From Flavonifractor sp. An82 (GTDB lineage: Bacteria; Bacillota; Clostridia; Oscillospirales; Oscillospiraceae), in NCBI RefSeq assembly GCF_002159265.1, contig NZ_NFHG01000003.1, forward strand, positions 166,102-230,101: a stretch of DNA of 64,000 nucleotides. Reading direction: 5' to 3'. The notes under the pieces were generated by a model, which had not been told where the DNA came from, ran no database searches, and worked only from the letters and a program-made list of their open reading frames with translations. Made by a program: the position numbers and the translations under genes. Each line of letters opens with the position of its first letter. The first letter of the stretch is position 1. Shown in pieces: positions 24,290 through 31,201 of this stretch.

Positions 24290-24318
24290 TTGACGGCAAT
24301 CAGAGGGCAGTATATAAT
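24290..24318 (+). promoter_or_regulatory. Promoter of the racemase-like gene
   Basis: TTGACG, 17 bases, TATAAT, ending 34 bases before the ATG; near-consensus sigma-A promoter. Confidence 0.85.
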
Positions 24319-24351
24319 GGAAGGGACTATCCCCGGAAAGGCGGCGGAGGT

Positions 24352-25419
24352 ATGAAAACCCTGGTGATCGAGCGGGATGCGCTGAAGAATAATATCTCTG
24401 TGGTGAAGGAACGGGCGGGGAGCGCCGTGATCTACGGCGTGGTCACCGGAGACGGCCAGGGAGCCGGTCTGGTGGAGCTGGCCCGGGTGCTGCGGGCCGA
24501 GGGCATCGGCCGCTTTGCCGTGTCCGAGGTGGCGGAGGCCGCCGCCCTGCGGAAGGCGGGCTTTGTGGAGGAGGAGATCCTCATGCTCCGCTGCACCACC
24601 GACCGGGAGGAGCTGGAGCAGCTGCTGGATCTGAACGTGATCTGCACCGTGGGCTCCCACGACAGCGGTCTGGCCCTCAACGGGGTGGCGGAGGCCCGCT
24701 CCACCGTGGCCGAGGCCCACATCCAGATCGACACCGGCATGGGCTTTGGGGGCTTTTTCTCCAGCGAGCCGGAGAAGATTTTGTCCACCTTCCGGGACCT
24801 GCCGGGCATCGCCGTCACCGGCGTATGTACCCAGTTGTACACCAAGAGCAAAAAGGGCCGCACCCTGGCCGCCCAGATCGGGGAGTTCACCCACACGGTG
24901 GAGGCCATCCACGCCGCCGGGTTTGAGACGGGCACCGTCCACGCCGCCGGGTCCTATGTGCTGATGCACTTCCCCGAAGCACGGCTGGGGGGCGTCCGGG
25001 CGGGCACCGTGCTCATGGGCCGGTGCCGCCGGGCCAGAGGGGACGGCCTGCGCCGGGTGGGCTACGGTGAGGTGCAGGTGGAGGAGACCCGCTGGGTGCC
25101 CAAGGGCCACATCGTGGGAGGCAACACCCCCGGCCCCCTGAAGAAGGATACCCGGGTGGCGGTGCTCCCCGTGGGCTATCAGAACGGCTTCGGCATGGGC
25201 CGCCCCTGGGCGGGGGGCCTGCTGGACGCCATCCGCCGCTGGCTCACCCGGCGGCAGATCACCGTCCGCATCAACGGCCAGAAGGCCAGGGTCATCGGGG
25301 GCATCGGCGCCATCGAGACCATTGTGGACGTCACCGAGCTGAAATGCGCCGCCGGAGACAAGGCGGTATTTGATATTGACCCGGTGTTTGCCAAGGGCTT
25401 TGTGAGGGAATACCGGTAA
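24352..25419 (+). CDS. Alanine-racemase-like protein lacking the PLP lysine
   Basis: 355 residues with the two-domain Alr plan: a TIM barrel (1-230) and a beta domain (240-355). The N-terminus IERDALKNNISVVKERAG and IDTGMGF are recognisable, and the second catalytic Tyr is kept in VLPVGYQNGFG. The usual AVVKANAYGHG, whose Lys forms the PLP Schiff base, reads YGVVTGDGQGAG, with Thr32 in its place; the conserved Lys before DTGM is Gln, and the following Arg is Phe. It is therefore unlikely to be a normal racemase; it may bind PLP or D-amino acids non-catalytically. ATG at 24352 after GGCGGAGG. dtd follows 20 bases on. Confidence 0.75.
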   Translation: MKTLVIERDALKNNISVVKERAGSAVIYGVVTGDGQGAGLVELARVLRAEGIGRFAVSEVAEAAALRKAGFVEEEILMLRCTTDREELEQLLDLNVICTVGSHDSGLALNGVAEARSTVAEAHIQIDTGMGFGGFFSSEPEKILSTFRDLPGIAVTGVCTQLYTKSKKGRTLAAQIGEFTHTVEAIHAAGFETGTVHAAGSYVLMHFPEARLGGVRAGTVLMGRCRRARGDGLRRVGYGEVQVEETRWVPKGHIVGGNTPGPLKKDTRVAVLPVGYQNGFGMGRPWAGGLLDAIRRWLTRRQITVRINGQKARVIGGIGAIETIVDVTELKCAAGDKAVFDIDPVFAKGFVREYR

Positions 25420-25439
25420 AACAGAAAGGAATTTGTGCT

Positions 25440-25883
25440 ATGCGTGCAGTTGTGACCCGCGTCAAGAATGCCTCCGTCACCATTGACGGCAAGGTGAACG
25501 GCGAAATCGGCCAGGGCTTCCTGGTGCTGCTGGGGGTGGCCCCCACCGATACCGAGGCCCAGGCCGTCAAGCTGGCCGACAAGGTGTGCGGCCTGCGTAT
25601 CTTTGAGGACGAGAACGAGAAGATGAACCTGAACCTGGAGGCGGTGGGGGGCTCCCTGCTGGTGGTGAGCCAGTTCACCCTGTACGCCGACACCAAGTCC
25701 CGCCGTCCCGGCTTTTCCGGGGCCGCCAAGCCGGACATCGCCATCCCTCTGTATGAGAAGTTCATGGCCGAGTGCGCCGGACGGGGCTTTGAGGTCCAGC
25801 ATGGCGAATTCGGCGCCGATATGCAGGTCTATTCTCAGAACGACGGACCTGTTACCATTCTGCTGGATACCGACCAGATGTAA
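25440..25883 (+). CDS. dtd: D-aminoacyl-tRNA deacylase
   Basis: 147 residues. It begins MRAVVTRVKNASVTIDGKV and has the active-site blocks SQFTLYAD and NDGPVT (the Gly-cisPro motif that rejects L-amino acids). It removes D-amino acids and mischarged Gly from tRNA. AGAAAGGA precedes the ATG. It is probably cotranscribed with the upstream racemase-like gene, which suggests a shared D-amino acid theme. A hairpin element starts right after its stop codon. Confidence 0.95.
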   Translation: MRAVVTRVKNASVTIDGKVNGEIGQGFLVLLGVAPTDTEAQAVKLADKVCGLRIFEDENEKMNLNLEAVGGSLLVVSQFTLYADTKSRRPGFSGAAKPDIAIPLYEKFMAECAGRGFEVQHGEFGADMQVYSQNDGPVTILLDTDQM

Positions 25884-26033
25884 CGCCGAATTCGCCCCCG
25901 CGCTTTGCGCGTCCAAGCGTTTTGCCAAAGGCAAAACCTTGATGCCGGGCGGATTCATTCCGCCCGAGCAGATGAAAAGATACGGGGTCCCCGCAGGGCC
26001 GTGGCCCTGTGGGGCAACACCGACACCATGTAA
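25884..26033 (+). repeat. 150-bp palindromic element abutting the dtd stop codon
   Basis: Hairpins are GTTTTGCC/GGCAAAAC (25919-25937), CGGGCGGA/TCCGCCCG (25946-25966), CGGGG-T-CCCCG (25983-25993) and AGGGCC/GGCCCT (25995-26008). The dtd end ACCGACCAGATGTAA recurs as ACCGACACCATGTAA exactly 150 bases later (ending 26033), in the same frame, as if the insertion duplicated its target. Confidence 0.65.
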
Positions 26034-26052
26034 AGAAAGGGGCAGATTTCCC

Positions 26053-26658
26053 ATGAAAATCCGTGTGATGCAGGTGGGGCCCATCGGCACCAACTGCTAT
26101 TTGCTGGAGGATGAGAACACAAACACCGCCGCCGTGGTGGACCCCGGCGACGAGGCCGACCGCATCCTGGCCCAGGCCAAGGCGGACGGGGTGGAGATCG
26201 TCTCCATTTTCCTGACCCACGCCCACTACGACCACACCACCGGCGTGGCGGGGGTGCATAAGGCCCTCCCCAATGTGCTGGTATACCTCCATCCCGGTGA
26301 TATTGCCCGGCTGGGCAATCCGGTGTTCCCCGCCCTGGGCACCGACCCCACCCCCTATGACGATGGGGACGTGGTGAAGGTGGGGGGCATCGACGTGCAG
26401 GTGCTCCACACCCCCGGCCACACCCCCGGCGGGGTGTGCCTGATGGCGGGGGATGTGCTCTTCACCGGCGACACCCTGTTCCAGGGCTCCATGGGCCGCA
26501 CCGACCTGCCCGGCGGCAGCTATGATGAGATCATGGCCTCCCTGGCCCGGCTGGCCAAACTGCCCGGGGACTTTCAGGTGCTGCCCGGCCACATGGGCAT
26601 GTCCACCCTGTCCGCCGAGCGGAAGAGCAACTACTATATGCAGGAGGCCATGGGGTAA
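26053..26658 (+). CDS. Metallo-beta-lactamase-fold hydrolase (glyoxalase II-like)
   Basis: 201 residues with the MBL signature THAHYDHTTG (His-x-His-x-Asp-His), a further His in HTPGHTPGG, the bridging Asp in FTGDTLF and a last His in LPGHMG. Small cytosolic enzymes of this type hydrolyse thioesters such as S-lactoylglutathione or related adducts; glyoxalase II activity is not certain. The ATG at 26053 gives the family length; AAAGGGG lies upstream. Followed by hemZ. Confidence 0.88.
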   Translation: MKIRVMQVGPIGTNCYLLEDENTNTAAVVDPGDEADRILAQAKADGVEIVSIFLTHAHYDHTTGVAGVHKALPNVLVYLHPGDIARLGNPVFPALGTDPTPYDDGDVVKVGGIDVQVLHTPGHTPGGVCLMAGDVLFTGDTLFQGSMGRTDLPGGSYDEIMASLARLAKLPGDFQVLPGHMGMSTLSAERKSNYYMQEAMG

Positions 26659-26688
26659 TATCATTTCCCCGGAAAGGATTCTCCCTTC

Positions 26689-28167
26689 ATGAAACTGTAT
26701 TACAAGGGCCACGACTACAAATACGCCGCCGAACAGATGCTGCTGACCCTGTTCCCCGACCAGCGGCCGGAATATTCAGACCAGCCCCCCGCCCCCGGTG
26801 AGGACTTTTTGGTGCTCTCCCTCAGCCGGGGGGAGCTGTGGGCCACCGCCACCGCCAGGCTGACTTACCACGGCCAGTCATATGGGGCAAGCCGCCGGTG
26901 TAAACTGGAAGAGCTCACCGACGAGCTCTCCACCGGCCGGGCTTTGCAGCGCATTTTGAAGCTGGCCTTCTACGACGCCGGAGTGGCCGCCCGTGGAAAC
27001 GAGCCCCCCTGGGGTGCATTGACCGGCGTGCGGCCGGTGAAGATCCCCACCCGCGCCATGCTGGCGGGGGCCACCCCCGCCCAGGCGGAGCGGGTGCTGC
27101 GGGACACCTACCGGGTGTCCCCTCTGCGGCGGCAGCTGGCCATGGACTGTGCCCAGGCCTCCCTGGCCGCCAAGGCCAGTCTGGGGCCGGAGGAGGTGTC
27201 CCTCTATGTGGGCATCCCCTTCTGCCCCACCCGGTGCGCCTACTGCTCCTTTGTGTCCGCCGACGTGGGCCGGGCCCTCAAGCTCATCGACCCCTTCCTG
27301 GACTGCCTTTCCCGGGAAATCAGGGCCACCGGTGAGATGCTGACGGGGGCGGGGCTGAAGGTGCGCACTGTCTACTTCGGCGGCGGCACCCCCACCACCC
27401 TGTCCGCCCCCCAGCTGGACCGGCTCATGGGGGAGCTGGCGGAGTATATCGACCTGTCCGCCTGCACGGAGTACACCGTGGAGGCCGGGCGGCCCGACAC
27501 CATTACCCAGGAAAAGCTGGATGTGCTGGCCCGCCGGGGCTGCGGCCGGGTGTCGGTGAATCCCCAGACCATGGCCGACCATGTGCTCACCGCCATGGGC
27601 CGTGCCCACCGGGCGGACGACATCCGGAGGGCCTATGCTCTGGCCCGGGACAGCGGCATCCCCTGCGTCAACATGGACCTCATCGCCGGCCTCCCCGCCG
27701 ACAGCGTGGACGGCTTCCGGTCCTCCCTGGATCAGGTGCTGGCCATGGCGCCGGAGAACATCACCGTCCACACCCTGGCCATGAAGAAGGGCTCCCGGCT
27801 GATGGAAGAGGGGGCCGACGTCCCCTCGGACGACGACGTGGCCGCCATGCTGGAGTATGCCTGGTCCGCCCTGCGCACGGCGGGGCAGATCCCCTACTAC
27901 CTCTACCGTCAGAAATATATGTCCGGCTCCTTTGAGAATGTGGGCTGGTGCCTGCCGGGCACCGAGAGCCTGTACAACATCTGCATGATGGAGGAGCTGC
28001 ACACCATCGTCTCCCTGGGGGGCGGCGGGGTGACCAAGCTGGTCAATCCGGCCACCGGCTACATTGAGCGGATCGCCAACCCCAAGTACCCCAAGGAGTA
28101 TCTGGAGAAGATCGACGCCGTCTGCGCCGGAAAGGAGCGGGTGGCCCGTTTCCACAGCGCCCTGTAA
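26689..28167 (+). CDS. hemZ: Coproporphyrinogen dehydrogenase HemZ (radical SAM)
   Basis: 492 residues. An N-terminal extension (1-160, GALTGVRPVK) typical of HemZ precedes the radical-SAM core with GIPFCPTRCAYCSF (CxxxCxxC). YFGGGTPT and NMDLIAGLP follow, and GGGGVTKLVNP is near the end. By family it would act on coproporphyrinogen III; no other haem gene is nearby, and related HemW-type proteins act in haem transfer, so the reaction is not proven. ATG at 26689 after GGAAAGGA. Confidence 0.88.
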   Translation: MKLYYKGHDYKYAAEQMLLTLFPDQRPEYSDQPPAPGEDFLVLSLSRGELWATATARLTYHGQSYGASRRCKLEELTDELSTGRALQRILKLAFYDAGVAARGNEPPWGALTGVRPVKIPTRAMLAGATPAQAERVLRDTYRVSPLRRQLAMDCAQASLAAKASLGPEEVSLYVGIPFCPTRCAYCSFVSADVGRALKLIDPFLDCLSREIRATGEMLTGAGLKVRTVYFGGGTPTTLSAPQLDRLMGELAEYIDLSACTEYTVEAGRPDTITQEKLDVLARRGCGRVSVNPQTMADHVLTAMGRAHRADDIRRAYALARDSGIPCVNMDLIAGLPADSVDGFRSSLDQVLAMAPENITVHTLAMKKGSRLMEEGADVPSDDDVAAMLEYAWSALRTAGQIPYYLYRQKYMSGSFENVGWCLPGTESLYNICMMEELHTIVSLGGGGVTKLVNPATGYIERIANPKYPKEYLEKIDAVCAGKERVARFHSAL

Positions 28168-28177
28168 GGAGGTCATT

Positions 28178-29122
28178 ATGCCCTATCAGCTCAAGGAGAT
28201 CAACGAGAGTGTCCGCACCGATCCCAAAGGCTATCTGGAGGCCTGCGACGCCGCCTACCAGAGCCGCATCGACTCCGCGGTGGACCAGATCCTGGACCGC
28301 ATGAAGGAGAGCCCCATTGTGCTGCTGTCCGGCCCCTCCGGCTCGGGCAAGACCACCACCGCCCTCAAGCTGGAGCAGGAGCTGGAGCGCCGGGGTGTGA
28401 ACACCCACACCATCTCCATGGACAACTACTATAAAACCCTCAACCGCAGGACCGCCCCCCGCACCCCCGAGGGGGACATCGACTACGAGTCTCCCGTCCT
28501 GCTGGACCTGGACCTGCTGGACGAGACCTTCTCCAAGCTGTCCCGGGGAGAGTGGGTGGTGGTGCCCAAGTACGAGTTTGCCCGCCAGATGCGCAACGAC
28601 AGCCGGGGCACCTTCCTCAAGCTGGACAAAAACGAGATCGCCATTTTTGAGGGCATCCACGCCCTCAACAGCGACATCTTCGGCCGCCACCCGGAGGCCA
28701 CCGGCCTGTACATCTCCGCCCGCTCCAACGTGCTGGAGGGGGAGGAGCTGCGGTTCAAGGGCACCTGGATGCGCATTTCCCGCCGGGCGGTACGGGATTA
28801 TAATTTCCGGGGCACAGACCTTTTAGAAACGCTCCTGATGTGGTATAATGTGCGCCGGGGCGAGAAGAAGTACATCTCCCCCTTCAAAAACCGGGCCAAC
28901 GTGATCATCGACTCCTCCCTGCCCTACGAGGTGTCGGTGTTCGCCAACTACGCCCATGCCCTGAAAGAGGCGGTGGACCAGATCCCCGCCGACAATCCCC
29001 GCTGTCAGGAGTTCCACGACCTGGTGGAGGCCTTCCGGCAGTTTGAACCGGTGGACCCGGCCCTGGTGTCCCCCGAGTCCCTCATCCGGGAGTTCATCGG
29101 CGGGGGCAGCTATCACTATTAA
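28178..29122 (+). CDS. Uridine kinase-like P-loop protein (PRK/Udk family)
   Basis: 314 residues. The Walker A is LLSGPSGSGKTTTA (near 50-60), followed by SMDNYYKTLN and DIDYESPVLLD, the uridine/phosphoribulokinase pattern, and FEGIHALN. It is longer at both ends than Udk (about 210 residues), so it may phosphorylate another nucleoside or sugar. TAAGGAGG precedes the ATG, eight bases after hemZ ends, which suggests cotranscription. A weak GC hairpin lies at 29132-29153, after the stop. Confidence 0.85.
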   Translation: MPYQLKEINESVRTDPKGYLEACDAAYQSRIDSAVDQILDRMKESPIVLLSGPSGSGKTTTALKLEQELERRGVNTHTISMDNYYKTLNRRTAPRTPEGDIDYESPVLLDLDLLDETFSKLSRGEWVVVPKYEFARQMRNDSRGTFLKLDKNEIAIFEGIHALNSDIFGRHPEATGLYISARSNVLEGEELRFKGTWMRISRRAVRDYNFRGTDLLETLLMWYNVRRGEKKYISPFKNRANVIIDSSLPYEVSVFANYAHALKEAVDQIPADNPRCQEFHDLVEAFRQFEPVDPALVSPESLIREFIGGGSYHY

Positions 29123-29205
29123 ATAACCAACAGGCGGGGGCCTGTCCCCCGCCGCTCTTCCCATCGTAATCTCTGGTAAAAACATAGGAAAGAAGGAAAA
29201 CAACC

Positions 29206-30027
29206 ATGTCAGAATGTACCCATAACTGTTCCTCCTGCGGCGAGAGCTGCGGCGAGCGCACCGCGCCCCAGGACCTCCACGTCCCCGCCAACGGCCTGTC
29301 CCACATCGGCAAGGTCATCGCCGTGGTCAGCGGCAAGGGCGGCGTGGGCAAGAGCCTGGTGACCTCCTCCCTGGCGGTGGCTATGCGCCGCATGGGCAAG
29401 AAGGTGGCCATCCTGGACGCCGACATCACCGGCCCCTCCATCCCCGCCGCCTTCGGCATCCACACCCGGGCCGAGGGCAGCGAGCTGGGCATCTACCCCG
29501 CCGAGACCAAGACCGGCATCGGCATCATGAGCCTCAACCTGCTCACCGAGCATGAGACCGACCCTGTGGTGTGGCGCGGCCCCGTCATTGCCGGTACCGT
29601 CAAGCAGTTCTGGACCGACGTGATCTGGGGGGACGTGGACTACATGTTCGTGGACATGCCTCCCGGAACCGGCGACGTGCCCCTGACCGTGTTCCAGTCC
29701 CTGCCCATCGACGGCATCGTGGTGGTCACCTCTCCCCAGGATCTGGTGAGCATGATCGTCACCAAGGCCGTCAAGATGGCCGAGATGATGCACATCCCCG
29801 TGCTGGGCCTGGTGGAGAACTACTCCTACTTCCAGTGCCCCGACTGCGGCAAGCGCCACGCCATCTTCGGCGAGAGCCACATCGACCAGGTGGCCGCCGG
29901 TCTGGGCCTGAAGGTGCTGGCCCGGCTGCCCATGGACCCCGCTGTTGCCGCCGCCTGCGACGCCGGCAAGATCGAGGACCTGGAGCAGAACTATCTCACC
30001 GACGTGGCCAAGTCCCTGGCGGAATAA
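29206..30027 (+). CDS. mrp: Mrp/NBP35-type Fe-S cluster carrier ATPase
   Basis: 273 residues. The deviant Walker A is VSGKGGVGKS (residues 42-51), with DADITGPSIPAAF and DMPPGTGDVPL further on. CPDCGK near 224 supplies the CxxC that holds the bridging 4Fe-4S cluster of the dimer. An extra N-terminal cysteine group (Cys4, 8, 11, 15) resembles eukaryotic Nbp35. It would deliver Fe-S clusters, for example to MiaB- or HemZ-like enzymes. AGAAAGAAGG precedes the ATG. Confidence 0.92.
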   Translation: MSECTHNCSSCGESCGERTAPQDLHVPANGLSHIGKVIAVVSGKGGVGKSLVTSSLAVAMRRMGKKVAILDADITGPSIPAAFGIHTRAEGSELGIYPAETKTGIGIMSLNLLTEHETDPVVWRGPVIAGTVKQFWTDVIWGDVDYMFVDMPPGTGDVPLTVFQSLPIDGIVVVTSPQDLVSMIVTKAVKMAEMMHIPVLGLVENYSYFQCPDCGKRHAIFGESHIDQVAAGLGLKVLARLPMDPAVAAACDAGKIEDLEQNYLTDVAKSLAE

Positions 30028-30145
30028 AAATCAGCCTTAACAAAACGTTCACATCCGGTTCAAAACGGGTTCACAGGGAGAGGATAGGATAAGACCGTGG
30101 TTGAGACATACCACTCCTCTCTTTCCTCTCTTTTTCAGATCTTGG

Positions 30146-30181
30146 AAACACAGGCCCGCAACAGGCGGCGGGCCTGTGTTT
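30146..30181 (+). terminator. Probable mrp terminator
   Basis: AAACACAGGCCCGC/GCGGGCCTGTGTTT, 14-base stem with an eight-base loop and a short T-rich tail (TCTGCTTT). Confidence 0.75.
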
Positions 30182-30214
30182 CTGCTTTATGGCAAAAAAA
30201 GGAGGGACAGGCCC

Positions 30215-30826
30215 ATGGCCACCCGAGTCAAAAAACGCCGCCGCAGCCCTCTGCTCCCCGTCCTGCTGGTGCTGGTTCTGCTGGGGGGCGCTTTTCTGGT
30301 CTGGCGGGGCTTTTTCTCCGCCCCCCAGCCCTCCGGCAACCTGCCCGACTGGATCAGGGAGGAGCTGCTCCCCATCAATCCCTACTCCCGGCCCGGGGAG
30401 ACCCTGGAGCAGGTCAACGGCGTGGTGGTCCACTATGTGGGCAACCCGGGCACCACGGCGGAGCAGAACCACAGCTACTTCAAAAACCTGGCCACCACCG
30501 GGGAGACCTACGCCTCCAGCCATTTCCTTATTGGCATGGAGGGGGAGATCATCTGCAACGTCCCTCTGGATGAGATCGCCTACTGCACCGGGCCGAGAAA
30601 CGTAGATACCATCTCCATCGAGTGCTGCCACCCTGACGACACCGGGGTCTTTACCCAGGCTACTTACGACTCCCTGGTACGCCTGGTCCGCTGGCTGATG
30701 GAGGAGTACCACCTGGATACCGACCAGGTCATCCGCCACTACGACGTCACCGGCAAGGAGTGCCCCCTCTATTACGTACGCAACCCCCAGGCCTGGGAGG
30801 ACTTTCTCGCGGACCTGAAAGAATAG
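30215..30826 (+). CDS. N-acetylmuramoyl-L-alanine amidase (Amidase_2/PGRP fold), membrane anchored
   Basis: 203 residues. A basic start (MATRVKKRRR) and one membrane helix (about 13-32) anchor it outside the cell. The catalytic domain has VVVHYVGNPG (first zinc His), SSHFLIGMEGEI, a distal HYDVTGKECP (second His and the Cys ligand) and a Tyr in between. It cuts the bond between MurNAc and the stem peptide during wall turnover or spore events. AAAGGAGGG lies before the ATG. Confidence 0.88.
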   Translation: MATRVKKRRRSPLLPVLLVLVLLGGAFLVWRGFFSAPQPSGNLPDWIREELLPINPYSRPGETLEQVNGVVVHYVGNPGTTAEQNHSYFKNLATTGETYASSHFLIGMEGEIICNVPLDEIAYCTGPRNVDTISIECCHPDDTGVFTQATYDSLVRLVRWLMEEYHLDTDQVIRHYDVTGKECPLYYVRNPQAWEDFLADLKE

Positions 30827-30891
30827 TCCGATTTATAGGACAGCAGCTCTGGTATCCTGTATCCAACGATACAGGAAAGGAGCGCTGACCC

Positions 30892-31014
30892 ATGGAATTT
30901 GAACTTCGCTATGTATATGGACATGTTGAGGTATACGACGCTGCGGGCCGCTTCCGGTTCTCCGCCGATTCCGAGCGGGAGGCGCTGGCGGAACTGGAAG
31001 AGGACGCGGCATAA
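30892..31014 (+). CDS. Small conserved-looking protein of 40 residues
   Basis: The translation starts MEFELRYVYGHVEVYDAAGR and ends ALAELEEDAA: an amphipathic beta-hairpin-like first half and an acidic helix. AAAGGAG stands at ideal distance before the ATG, and codon use matches neighbouring genes, so it is probably real despite its size. A CTGTATC/GATACAG inverted repeat lies just upstream (30857-30874). I know no function; the short beta strand plus helix could be a tiny DNA-binding or regulatory protein. Confidence 0.55.
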   Translation: MEFELRYVYGHVEVYDAAGRFRFSADSEREALAELEEDAA

Positions 31015-31057
31015 ATACAAGCGGAAAGGCCCTTGCTAAGGATTCGTCAAGTATAAT

Positions 31058-31145
31058 GTGGGTGTAAAAATTTGGCTTGCGGCTGCGCCACAGCAGGACG
31101 TCCTGCTGTTTGCTCTTTCGTCAGAAAGAGCAAAAGAAACCTTAA
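31058..31145 (+). repeat. Palindromic element before the beta-helix surface protein
   Basis: Perfect palindrome CAGCAGGACGTCCTGCTG (31092-31109), then hairpin TTTGCTCTTTC/GAAAGAGCAAA (31109-31134), followed by AGAAACC. The second hairpin has the same inner TTTC/GAAA and A-rich exit as hairpin A of the 9.74-10.12 kb elements. Confidence 0.6.
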
Positions 31146-31201
31146 TGGACCGAGTGCGGCCGGACGGGCGCGGGCCAAAATATAAGGGAGGAATCAAAGC
31201 T

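Noticed and set aside
22648..24351. Upstream extension of the racemase-like frame
   Set aside because: It is antisense to miaB; a clear promoter and ribosome site support the ATG at 24352.
31035..31062. TATAAT near 31052 as promoter of the beta-helix gene
   Set aside because: The only -35-like hexamer (TTGCTA) is 13 bases away, too close; no firm promoter could be assigned.
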